Source of the DNA: DATCVA01 sp036567205
GTDB taxonomy: Bacteria > Pseudomonadota > Gammaproteobacteria > Burkholderiales > Burkholderiaceae_B
Reading direction: 5' to 3'
Length of the DNA stretch: 14,982 nt
Assembly: GCA_036567205.1 (NCBI GenBank)
Contig: DATCVA010000162.1
Location: forward strand, 1-14,982
Shown: positions 1 to 7,099 of the stretch, piece after piece
How the letters are laid out: each line of letters starts with the position of its first letter
Position numbering within the stretch: the stretch's first letter is position 1
The notes under the pieces: generated by a model
The model's input: the letters and a program-made list of their open reading frames with translations, nothing else
Database searches by the model: none
Told to the model about the DNA's origin: nothing
Translations under genes and position numbers: made by a program

Positions 1-40
1 AAGCCAAGCCAAGCCAAGCCAAGCCAAGCCAAGCCAAGCC
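1..40. repeat. Pentanucleotide tandem repeat (AAGCC)8, truncated by window edge
   Basis: Eight perfect head-to-tail copies of AAGCC (GGCTT on the other strand) fill the first 40 bases. The array probably continues to the left of the window, so the copy number is a minimum. Five is not a multiple of three, so copy-number change would shift frame if the array lay inside a gene, or change promoter spacing if it lay upstream of one. The array lies about 180 bp beyond the 3' end of mgtE; no gene in the window reads through it. Confidence 0.95.
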
Positions 41-52
41 TAGACCTAGGCT
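37..52. repeat. Short palindrome at the end of the pentamer array
   Basis: AGCCTAG-AC-CTAGGCT is a perfect inverted repeat with 7-base arms (37-43 and 46-52) around a 2-base centre. Its left arm uses the last AGCC of the pentamer array, so the array ends inside it. It could be a protein-binding site or the boundary where the array expanded. It lacks a T-tract on either side, so it is not a convincing intrinsic terminator. The rest of the non-coding stretch to 217 is A/C-rich on this strand, with an imperfect direct repeat at 125-142 and 144-159. I see no gene or clear terminator for mgtE there. Confidence 0.6.
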
Positions 53-217
53 AAGCACACCAACCGTCCCAGAGGCGCTTCAATCATTCCCGCCGCGACG
101 TGTTAAAAAATCACCGACATCTTAAAAACGCCAACGAAGCATTAAAAGCCAACAAGCATCAAAAACTAGCAAAGCGATCCATAACCCGCAATCTACAGCA
201 TCACCCCTGCACACCGC

Positions 218-1696
218 CTACAGCAAAAAAATCGATGCCAGACCAAGGAAAATGAAAAAACCCAGGGAGTCGGTTGCAAAAGTTAGCAGCACCGACGACC
301 CCATGGCCGGATCCTTGCCAAAACGGTCGCGCATGATGGGGATGAGCACGCCCAGGGCAGCGCCAATCAGCATATTGCATATCATGGCCGCCATCATGAC
401 AGCCGCGACCGCCAGCGAGCCTGAAATGACCCAGGCGAAAGTGGCGGTAACCACGCTGCCGCAGGCTCCCACCAAAAAAGTGACAATCAACTCGCGTTTA
501 ACCAATTGCCAAAGATTAGCGTCGGTAACGCGTCCCACTGCAAGCGCCCGAATAATCATAGTCATGGTCTGATTGCCCGAGTTGCCGCCTATGCCCGCCA
601 CAATCGACATCAGAAAAGCCAGAATAACAATCTGGCTAACGGTTTCCTCGAAGCGGGACGCCACGAACGACGCCACCGACGCGGTGAACAAGTTGACCAG
701 CAGCCACGGTGCGCGGTTCTTGATGGCGTTAAAGACCGGTGCAAACATGTCCTCTTCTTGCAGACCCGCACGCGACAATGCCTGTTCTTGAGAGTCTTCC
801 TGAATCACGTCCACCACCTCGGCGATGGTGACGCGACCAATCAAACGGCCCCGGTCGTCGACAACAGGTGCGGAAACCAGGTCGTAGCGCTCGAATGCGC
901 CGGCTGCATCGGCGTCCGAGTCGAGTGGATTCAACGTTAAATAATCAGTGTCCATTACGGTCGAGACATCGACCTCGGGTTCACTGACCAATAAGCGTGA
1001 AAGAGCCAGAGTACCCAGTAGTTTGTCCTGGCGATCAACGACGAAAATCTGATCAGTATGATCCGGCAGCTCGTGCAGACGCCGCAGGTAACGTAAAACG
1101 ACTTCCAGCGACACGTCCTCCCGGACCCGCACCATTTCGAAGTCCATGATGGCGCCGACGGTGTCCTCGGGATAGCCCATGGCTTCGATTAACTGCGCCC
1201 GTTCTGCGTCGGTAAGCCCTTTTTGCACCGCAGCGATAACGTCTGCGGGCAGATCGGCCGCCAGATCGGCGATCTCGTCGGCATCCATTGTGCCCGTCGC
1301 TGCGATCAGGTCCTGGTGATCCATGGATTGGATCAGCGACTCGCGGGCCCAATCGTCGACTTCGAGCAACACATCGGCGTCATGTTCGGCGTTGACCAAT
1401 TGCCACACGGCCTGACGTTCGTGGACGGGCAACGACTCTAGAATGAAGGCGATATCGGACGGATGCAAGTCGTTGATAATCGACTTGATTTCGTTTTCGT
1501 GCTGTCGATGGAGTATGCCTTCGAGCAGGTTAGACCGATCGTCCTGTTCGTATTGGCGGTGCGCGAGCGCTTCGACAACTTCGTGGCGCTTCAGGATGGA
1601 CTGCAGTTTCTGTAGCGCGAGTTGTGCATCTTCAGGGTCAAGCCTGCGGGGTATGACGATGGGTGCGCTTTCAGGCTGGACGGGGGTTTCCGACAT
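218..1696 (-). CDS. mgtE: Magnesium transporter MgtE
   Basis: Inner-membrane Mg2+ channel/transporter of the MgtE family (492 aa; relatives are about 450-490). Reading order: a helical cytoplasmic N domain (about residues 30-180); two CBS modules (about 185-310, including VMDTDYLTLNP and SAPVVDDRGRLIG), which in the family sense cytoplasmic Mg2+ and close the pore; then a five-helix membrane domain from about 330. Diagnostic pore signatures are GGNSGNQT near 370-377 and TDSLGF near the C-terminus; Asp476 matches the essential pore Asp of Thermus MgtE. Start choice: the frame can be extended two codons to a TTG at 1702, but AAGG (1704-1707) sits 7 bases from the ATG at 1696 and only 1 from the TTG. 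The gene follows yciA by 11 bp on the same strand, so the two are probably cotranscribed. No clear terminator follows. Confidence 0.95.
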   Translation of the reverse strand: MSETPVQPESAPIVIPRRLDPEDAQLALQKLQSILKRHEVVEALAHRQYEQDDRSNLLEGILHRQHENEIKSIINDLHPSDIAFILESLPVHERQAVWQLVNAEHDADVLLEVDDWARESLIQSMDHQDLIAATGTMDADEIADLAADLPADVIAAVQKGLTDAERAQLIEAMGYPEDTVGAIMDFEMVRVREDVSLEVVLRYLRRLHELPDHTDQIFVVDRQDKLLGTLALSRLLVSEPEVDVSTVMDTDYLTLNPLDSDADAAGAFERYDLVSAPVVDDRGRLIGRVTIAEVVDVIQEDSQEQALSRAGLQEEDMFAPVFNAIKNRAPWLLVNLFTASVASFVASRFEETVSQIVILAFLMSIVAGIGGNSGNQTMTMIIRALAVGRVTDANLWQLVKRELIVTFLVGACGSVVTATFAWVISGSLAVAAVMMAAMICNMLIGAALGVLIPIMRDRFGKDPAMGSSVLLTFATDSLGFFIFLGLASIFLL

Positions 1697-1707
1697 AGGC
1701 AAGCCTT

Positions 1708-2112
1708 TTAAACAGAGGGAAGAGCGCGGCTTCGACGATTCTCGTCTGTCGCAACGTAGGTAAGGGTTGCTTCGGTAACCTTGACCACCTCAAGCTCGAG
1801 GCGCTGGCGTTCGGAATACACCTCTACGGAAACTGTGATGGAGGTTTTGCCGACCTTAATGATTTCAGCGTAAAAACTTAACAAGTCGCCCACAAACACC
1901 GGATGCTTGAACACAAATGCATTAACGGCAACAGTTGCCACACGCCCGGCGGCGCGCCGCGTGGCGGGGATGGATCCGGCAATATCAACTTGTGCCATGA
2001 TCCAGCCGCCAAAGACGTCACCGTGAATGTTGGCATCGGACGGTTGAGGCATGACACGTAGAACCGCGTGGGTCTCGGGGGGCGGTAAAACGGTAAGGTG
2101 GGTAGCGTTCAA
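1708..2112 (-). CDS. yciA: Acyl-CoA thioesterase YciA (hotdog fold)
   Basis: Cytoplasmic acyl-CoA thioesterase of the single-hotdog YciA family, hydrolysing acyl-CoA to free acid and CoA. The 134 aa length matches the E. coli enzyme (132 aa). The family signature NIHGDVFGGWIMAQVD spans residues 28-43, with Asp43 matching the catalytic Asp of characterised YciA proteins. The C-terminal RALP ending is also shared with E. coli YciA. The start is TTG at 2112; GGAG (plus-strand CTCC at 2121-2124) lies 8 bases upstream, and the reading begins where YciA proteins begin, so the non-ATG start is credible. It is divergent from fadD across a 297 bp spacer, and is the first gene of a probable yciA-mgtE unit. 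The fatty-acyl link to fadD is suggestive, but shared regulation is inference. Confidence 0.93.
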   Translation of the reverse strand: MNATHLTVLPPPETHAVLRVMPQPSDANIHGDVFGGWIMAQVDIAGSIPATRRAAGRVATVAVNAFVFKHPVFVGDLLSFYAEIIKVGKTSITVSVEVYSERQRLELEVVKVTEATLTYVATDENRRSRALPSV

Positions 2113-2409
2113 GACAGCGGCTCCAGGGAAAATTGCTCCTGCAAAGCAGGTGGGGCGTCGTTGCGCGACGATGTTGGGAGAGCTAAACCCGATGCCCTGC
2201 CAACAGATGGCAGGCCATTTTAACGGTAACCACCCCTCTTGTGAGCGAAGAGGAGGAATAAAAGCGCTGACTGTCGCTTGCGCTGGTGTCCGGCGCTCCT
2301 GCTGACGTTGCCAGGGGCTTGGATGTTTGACTCAATCATGTAGTATTTGCCCAAACAGCGAATGCTGATCACGGTATTATCGAAGTATTGACATTGTGAA
2401 GGTCGGGCC
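2113..2409. other. Divergent intergenic region between yciA and fadD
   Basis: No credible gene is visible in these 297 bases. They hold a hairpin CCTGCCA-ACAGA-TGGCAGG (2196-2214), a weaker one CCTCTT-N7-AAGAGG (2235-2253), and a purine-rich AGGAGG (2251-2256) not followed by a start codon. The hairpins could be operator or leader structures for either divergent gene. I find no FadR-like or PsrA-like palindrome I would stand behind. Confidence 0.5.
2319..2346 (+). promoter_or_regulatory. Weak candidate sigma-70 promoter for fadD
   Basis: TTGGAT (2319-2324) and TAGTAT (2341-2346) are separated by 16 bases, with matches of 3/6 and 4/6 to the sigma-70 consensus. This would give a leader of about 55 bases before the fadD ATG. 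It is the best pairing I found, but it is weak. Confidence 0.25.
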
Positions 2410-4095
2410 ATGCAGAAACCCTGGTTGCTCCATTATCCTAAAGACGTTCCTGCTGAAATCAGCACGGACGGTTATCGCTCTCTGGTCGATTTGCTAGACC
2501 GTGCATGCCAGGCCTATGGCCAGCGCCGGGCCGTTACGTTCATGGGCAGCAGTCTGCTATACAGCGATCTGGATCAAAAGGCGAATGATGTCGCCGCCTG
2601 GATACAGCAGCAGGGATTGCCACAGGGCAGCCGTATTGCCTTAATGATGCCCAACCTTGTGTCGTACATGGTCATTATGCTGGGTGTATTGCGCGCAGGA
2701 ATGGTGGTGGTCAATGTGAATCCGATGTATAAGGCCCGCGAGCTCGAGCACCAGCTTGCCGACAGTGACGTCGCCCTTATTTTTATTTTCGAAAAGTTTG
2801 CGTCAACACTGGCTGCGGTTCCTAAAGACGCTCAGCCTGAACGTGCTGTGCTTGTGTCGCTGGGCGATTTAATGGGGCTCAAGGGCCATTTGCTTAACTT
2901 TGCGCTGCGTTATGTGCAAAGGGCAATTCCCGCGTATCAGTTGGATAATGCGGTCCGGTTTTCCGATGTGCTCAGGCAGGGGGCAAGCGGGGCTTTCGCA
3001 CCTCCGGCCATTGGTATGGATGATGTGGCTATCCTGCAATATACGGGCGGTACAACAGGAGTTCCCAAAGGGGCGATGCTGACCCATAGCAACCTGGTGG
3101 CCAACGTCTTGCAAGTGCAGGCTGTTGCGCGGCCGGTGCTGGGCGACGCGCCGGGTCAGCCGTTGACCATGCTGACGGCCTTGCCCCTGTATCATATTTT
3201 TGCTTTAACAGTATGCGGGCTGTTTGCCGCCCATGCGGGCATGTGCAGCGTGCTTATCGCAGATCCGCGTAATTTGCGCTCGATCATCAAAGCGTGGCGC
3301 AGCGATCCCATCAATATTTTTCCGGCGGTTAACACCTTGTTTAACGGACTGGTCCATCAGCCTGATTTTGCCAAACTTGATTTTTCGGGGTTGCGCTTGT
3401 GTTTCGGCGGCGGTGCGGCTGTACAGCGCGCGGTGGCGGAAAAATGGCATAGCGTAACGGGACTGCCGTTAATCGAAGGCTACGGCTTGTCCGAGACCTC
3501 GCCGGTGGCGCTGGTGAATCCTACCAATTCTACGCAATACTCGGGTGATATTGGGTTTCCGCTGCCTTCAACCGAGGTCGTGGTACTTGGCGAAGCAGAT
3601 CGCATCGTGCCTTATGGCGAGACCGGTGAGCTCGCTATACGGGGTCCGCAAGTCATGAAAGGCTACTGGAGACAACCCGATGAAACCGCTAGTTCGTTTA
3701 CGGCCAATGGCTTTTTTAGAACAGGTGATATTGGCATCATGAGCGATCAAGGCCGGGTGCGCATTGTTGATCGCAAAAAGGACATGATTCTGGTTTCGGG
3801 GTTTAATGTTTATCCCAACGAAGTCGAGCAAGTTGTAGCATCGCATCCGGGAGTGCTTGAGTGTGCTGTGGTCGGGGTGCCTAGCGCGGAAACCGGCGAG
3901 ATGGTCAAGCTGTATGTCGTCAAAAAAGATTCCGGGCTAACAGAACAGTCGTTGCGCGATTGGTCTGCCGAGCGGCTTACCGGCTATAAGCGTCCTCATG
4001 TCATCGAGTTTCGAAACGAGCTGCCGAAAAGTAATACCGGCAAAATTTTAAGGCGTGTTCTGCGCGACGAGACCGTCGAGAAAAACAAGGGGTAG
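2410..4095 (+). CDS. fadD: Long-chain-fatty-acid--CoA ligase FadD
   Basis: ATP-dependent activation of long-chain fatty acids to acyl-CoA, via an acyl-adenylate; a membrane-associated, cytoplasmic enzyme feeding beta-oxidation or phospholipid synthesis. At 561 aa it equals E. coli FadD in length and aligns from the first residues (WLLHYPKDVPAEI, LMMPNLVSYMV, NVNPMYKARELEHQL). The AMP-binding P-loop YTGGTTGVPKG is at 211-221, the second adenylate motif GYGLSETSP begins at 357, and the fatty-acyl-CoA synthetase signature follows (FFRTGDIG, then VDRKKDMILVSGFNVYP). The catalytic Lys region KSNTGKILRR is near the C-terminus. AAGG at 2399-2402 lies 7 bases from the ATG. It is convergent with the inositol-monophosphatase gene. 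The family has many paralogues, but length and N-terminal match favour FadD itself. Confidence 0.93.
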   Translation: MQKPWLLHYPKDVPAEISTDGYRSLVDLLDRACQAYGQRRAVTFMGSSLLYSDLDQKANDVAAWIQQQGLPQGSRIALMMPNLVSYMVIMLGVLRAGMVVVNVNPMYKARELEHQLADSDVALIFIFEKFASTLAAVPKDAQPERAVLVSLGDLMGLKGHLLNFALRYVQRAIPAYQLDNAVRFSDVLRQGASGAFAPPAIGMDDVAILQYTGGTTGVPKGAMLTHSNLVANVLQVQAVARPVLGDAPGQPLTMLTALPLYHIFALTVCGLFAAHAGMCSVLIADPRNLRSIIKAWRSDPINIFPAVNTLFNGLVHQPDFAKLDFSGLRLCFGGGAAVQRAVAEKWHSVTGLPLIEGYGLSETSPVALVNPTNSTQYSGDIGFPLPSTEVVVLGEADRIVPYGETGELAIRGPQVMKGYWRQPDETASSFTANGFFRTGDIGIMSDQGRVRIVDRKKDMILVSGFNVYPNEVEQVVASHPGVLECAVVGVPSAETGEMVKLYVVKKDSGLTEQSLRDWSAERLTGYKRPHVIEFRNELPKSNTGKILRRVLRDETVEKNKG

Positions 4096-4126
4096 TCGTC
4101 TTGCAGGCGCTGAAGGAAGATTGTTT

Positions 4127-4165
4127 GCGCCGTCTTGCCCTTGCAGGGCACTAGCGTGACGGCGC
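4127..4165. terminator. Nested inverted repeat at convergent fadD / inositol-monophosphatase 3' ends (possible bidirectional terminator)
   Basis: An outer 8-base stem, GCGCCGTC (4127-4134) with GACGGCGC (4158-4165), encloses an inner stem TGCCC-TTGCA-GGGCA (4136-4150). It sits between the fadD stop (4093-4095) and the minus-strand stop at 4151-4153, with the right arm inside the last codons of the minus gene. No T-tract follows on either strand, so classic intrinsic termination is doubtful. It may instead act as a 3'-end stabiliser or a transcription collision barrier. Confidence 0.4.
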
Positions 4166-5005
4166 GGCCAAGTGCAATTGGATCATGGCGTCCAGTGCAG
4201 GCGCTGTGTAGCGATTGCCTGCATATACATAGCCTTTAACTGGCCATGGGTCGACATGGTGCATGTCTTCGGCAATGCCTCCGGCTTCGCGTACCAGTAT
4301 AGTTCCGGCTGCTACATCCCACGATGCAAGCCCCATCTCCCAGTAACCATCGTAGCGTCCGCATGCAGTCCACGCCAGATCCAGCGCTGCCGACCCGAGG
4401 CGGCGTATACCCCGGGCGGTATTAATGCCATTGTGCAGGGTGGGCATGTATTGATCGGCGAATGAAAAGTCTCTGAATGGGAAGCCGGTTGCCAGGACGG
4501 ATTCGCTTAAGGTTTCGGTTTCAGAACAGCTGATTCGGTATTCGTTAAGCCAGGCGCCAACCCCATACATCGCCGAGAAAAGCTCTTCGCGGTTGGGGTC
4601 GTACACGACGCCGATGACTGGCGTATCGCAGCGTAGCGGTTCGTTACCCGCTAAAACGGTACCGGCATGGGCAATAAGGGCAATGGATACGGCATAGTGA
4701 GGGATGCCATGCAGGAAGTTGGTGGTGCCATCCAGCGGATCGATGTACCACGTGGCAGGACCGGAGTTTTCTCCTCCGGTTTCTTCAGCCACGATGCCGA
4801 AGGCGGGCGTGCGTTCGCGCAAAATATCGATAATGGCAAGTTCTGCTTCGCGGTCGGCCTGCGAGACCAGATCATTTTTTGCCTTCTTGTCAATAATCAG
4901 ATCTGAGCGATGATGCGCGTACGATTGCAAAATGGCTGCCGCAGCCCGTGCCGCGTTTATCGCGTCGTTCAGGCATTCGCTAAGATGAATAGGGGATGAT
5001 TGCAT
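4151..5005 (-). CDS. Inositol monophosphatase family protein (SuhB-like)
   Basis: Mg2+-dependent phosphatase of the inositol-monophosphatase superfamily (284 aa; E. coli SuhB is 267). Metal and catalytic motifs are intact: Asp51 region (LVSQADREAE), AEETGG at 73-78, WYIDPLDGTTNF at 86-97 and WDVAAG at 229-234. The C-terminal half tracks SuhB closely (LATGFPFRD, RRLGSAALDLAW, LVREAGG). Compared with E. coli SuhB there is an extra insert around 115-129 (AGNEPLRCDT) before VIGVVYDPNREELF. Likely substrates are inositol-1-phosphate or similar small phosphomonoesters; SuhB also has a role in rRNA antitermination in E. coli. I cannot tell whether this is the SuhB orthologue or a paralogue, so no symbol is given. 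The ATG at 5005 has no strong Shine-Dalgarno sequence. The gene is divergent from mnmC. Confidence 0.88.
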   Translation of the reverse strand: MQSSPIHLSECLNDAINAARAAAAILQSYAHHRSDLIIDKKAKNDLVSQADREAELAIIDILRERTPAFGIVAEETGGENSGPATWYIDPLDGTTNFLHGIPHYAVSIALIAHAGTVLAGNEPLRCDTPVIGVVYDPNREELFSAMYGVGAWLNEYRISCSETETLSESVLATGFPFRDFSFADQYMPTLHNGINTARGIRRLGSAALDLAWTACGRYDGYWEMGLASWDVAAGTILVREAGGIAEDMHHVDPWPVKGYVYAGNRYTAPALDAMIQLHLAAPSR

Positions 5006-5112
5006 ACGAGTTTGCCGTGTACATTTGATCGGGAAGTACTTAGTGTACGCAACATTATGCCTTGCGTCCTGCCGGGTTGCATGGACGCCACGGTGTGTTT
5101 TTTAAGAGTTTT

Positions 5113-6984
5113 ATGGGCTATTTTTTTGAACCGCTAATTCCGGCACGTTTAGAGTTTCGCGCGGACGGCATTCCTTTTAGCGAACGCTACGGCGATATAT
5201 ATCACGCCGAGATGGGGGCGCTGGCGCAGGCCGAGTACGTTTTCATGCAAGGCAATCAGTTGCCCGAGCGGTGGCGGGGGCGCGATACGTTCACGATCTG
5301 TGAAACGGGCTTCGGGCTGGGACAAAACTTCCTGGCCGCCTGGCACGCGTGGCGCTCCGATCCGTCACGCTCAAGATGTTTGCATATGGTCTCGTTCGAG
5401 GCGCACCCATTTTCGCGAGCAGATATGCAGCGGGTGCTGCTCGGCTCGTTGCCTGCGTCGATTAAAGCGCTGGCAGCGCAACTGCTTGCGGTCTGGCCGC
5501 CGCTGCTTCCGGGCCTGCATCGCTTAGAGTTCGAGGGCGGCGCGGTAACGCTGACCTTGGCTTTCGGACCGATCAAGCATTTTTCCAGACAGGTTGAGGC
5601 TGCGGTTGACGCATTTTTTCTGGATGGGTTTTCTCCCCGCAAAAACCCGGAGATGTGGACGCGCTCTTTATTTGGACAACTGGTCCGAATGGCGAATGCC
5701 GGCGCTACGCTGGCAACATGGTGCAGTGTCGGAGAGGTCCGCCGTTCGCTGGCCGATGCGGGGTTCCTGGTGTCGAGATCGCCCGGTTTTGGAAGCAAGC
5801 GTGCCATGACGGTGGCAGTGTTGAGGTCGCATATGGGACGGACCTGGCCGATTGCTCCTCCCTCCGATTCCGTGCTGATTGTTGGCGGCGGCCTGGCTGG
5901 AGCAGGAATTGCGCACAGCCTGGCGTTGCGAGGCTTGCCAAGCATTGTCGTCGATCCGGTCTTCGCGAACGGACTGGGTGCAAGTCATCAGGGGCATCGC
6001 GCGGCGGCGCTTACCCCTTTAATTTCGAAGGATGATGATATTCGTGCCCGATTGAGTCGTGCGGGTACCTTGCGTGCTTTGCATCGCTGGCAATCGCTGC
6101 CCTTGCCGGCACGGCCAGTGCGTTGCGGTACGCTTGAACTGGCCTCGGATGAGGACGATGCTTTACAGCGGCGAAACGTACTTGGCGCTTTGTCGTTTCC
6201 ATCGGAATGGGTGTCATGGCTGGATAAAAGGCAGGCATCGGAGCAGGCCGGTTTTAAAGTCAAGTATGGTGGAGTTTATTTTAGCTATGGCCAGTTGGTA
6301 CAGCCCGCGCCGCTTATCCAGGCATTGCTGAGCCGGCCGGAAGTAAGTTGCCTGGACAGGCGGGTTGCAACGCTCGAACGGGTGTCGACAGGCCAATGGC
6401 TGGCCAAAGACTCCTTTGGCGCCCGGGTCGCGCTGGCCTCGACGGTGGTGCTTGCCAATGCCGCTCAGGCCAAAACCTTGCTTTCCGGTATGCCCTGTTT
6501 AAACGATTTTCCAGCTCTGGCGGGCATGCAGAACATCGCGGGGCAGGTAAGTTATTTCTCCTCCGCAGCATCAGGTCTAAATTCGAAACATGTACTGGCG
6601 GGCGAAGGCTATTGGTTACCTGCCGTAAATTATGTTAGTGTGGGGGGCAGTACCTACGTTCCAGATGCAACAAATAGTGTAGTAACAGATCAAGGGAATC
6701 GGGCGGTTGTTGCCAAGGTGGCAGTGCTTTTGAATGTACACCCCGCCGAGGCGGAAAAATGGCTTGATGCTTCAGGCGGCTGGGCAGGATGGCGCGCAGT
6801 TGCAAGCGGGCGCTTGCCTGTAATAGGTCAGCTTGGCCATGCGTCCGGGTTATGGCTGGCCTGTGCGTATGGTTCGCGCGGACTGACGTGGTCGGCCTTG
6901 GCCGGTGATGTTATTTCGGCACGGCTATGCCAGGAGCCCGCCATACTTGAACGCGAGTTATTGAAGTCTGTTGCTCCACGTTGA
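5113..6984 (+). CDS. mnmC: Bifunctional tRNA mnm5(s2)U34 biosynthesis protein MnmC
   Basis: Completes the wobble-uridine modification of tRNA: the C-terminal FAD domain removes carboxymethyl from cmnm5(s2)U34, and the N-terminal SAM-dependent methyltransferase converts nm5U to mnm5U. The N-terminal domain (about 1-235) begins YFEP-like (YFFEPLIPARLEF), has SAM motif ETGFGLGQNFL from residue 64 and the signature FFLDGFSPRKNPEMW. The FAD domain starts at the Rossmann motif VGGGLAGAG (257-265) and ends with the MnmC pattern GYWLPAVNYVSVGGSTY and YGSRGLTW. At 623 aa it is a normal full-length fusion. The frame is open back to a TTG at 5062, but ATG 5113 aligns with the usual MnmC N-terminus and has a weak purine-rich AAGAG (5104-5108) ahead of it. 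The SAM motif reads GLGQ where GTGL is usual. Confidence 0.95.
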   Translation: MGYFFEPLIPARLEFRADGIPFSERYGDIYHAEMGALAQAEYVFMQGNQLPERWRGRDTFTICETGFGLGQNFLAAWHAWRSDPSRSRCLHMVSFEAHPFSRADMQRVLLGSLPASIKALAAQLLAVWPPLLPGLHRLEFEGGAVTLTLAFGPIKHFSRQVEAAVDAFFLDGFSPRKNPEMWTRSLFGQLVRMANAGATLATWCSVGEVRRSLADAGFLVSRSPGFGSKRAMTVAVLRSHMGRTWPIAPPSDSVLIVGGGLAGAGIAHSLALRGLPSIVVDPVFANGLGASHQGHRAAALTPLISKDDDIRARLSRAGTLRALHRWQSLPLPARPVRCGTLELASDEDDALQRRNVLGALSFPSEWVSWLDKRQASEQAGFKVKYGGVYFSYGQLVQPAPLIQALLSRPEVSCLDRRVATLERVSTGQWLAKDSFGARVALASTVVLANAAQAKTLLSGMPCLNDFPALAGMQNIAGQVSYFSSAASGLNSKHVLAGEGYWLPAVNYVSVGGSTYVPDATNSVVTDQGNRAVVAKVAVLLNVHPAEAEKWLDASGGWAGWRAVASGRLPVIGQLGHASGLWLACAYGSRGLTWSALAGDVISARLCQEPAILERELLKSVAPR

Positions 6985-7076
6985 TCCGGTTTTGATGGCT
7001 TTTAAACACGCATAAATACAAGCGATTTTATTTTATAGCGTAAATCCGTCAAAATAACGTCTTTTAAATGCTTTTT

Positions 7077-7087
7077 GGGCTTCGCCC
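7077..7087 (+). promoter_or_regulatory. Small GC hairpin next to the ribosome binding site of the GH31 gene
   Basis: GGGC-TTC-GCCC (7077-7087) stands one base ahead of the Shine-Dalgarno GAGG (7089-7092) for the GTG at 7100. It is the only GC-rich structure in an otherwise AT-rich 115-bp spacer after mnmC. It may tune translation initiation. It is not a terminator in either direction, since neither strand has a following T-run. Confidence 0.35.
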
Positions 7088-7099
7088 GAGGATTGCGCT

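Noticed and set aside
1..40. CRISPR array or telomere-like sequence
   Set aside because: Units are 5 bases with no spacers. It is a simple sequence repeat.
5014..5060. Divergent promoter/operator between the inositol-monophosphatase gene and mnmC
   Set aside because: Two GTGTAC copies (5018, 5044) and an AAGTACTT palindrome (5034-5041) are visible, but I could not place a convincing -35/-10 pair on either strand, so no site is claimed.
5256..5945. Long minus-strand open frame (229 codons) opposite mnmC
   Set aside because: It lies fully antisense to the well-supported MnmC methyltransferase/FAD coding frame, has low-complexity arginine/serine/proline-rich content and no recognisable domain. 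It is a shadow of codon bias.
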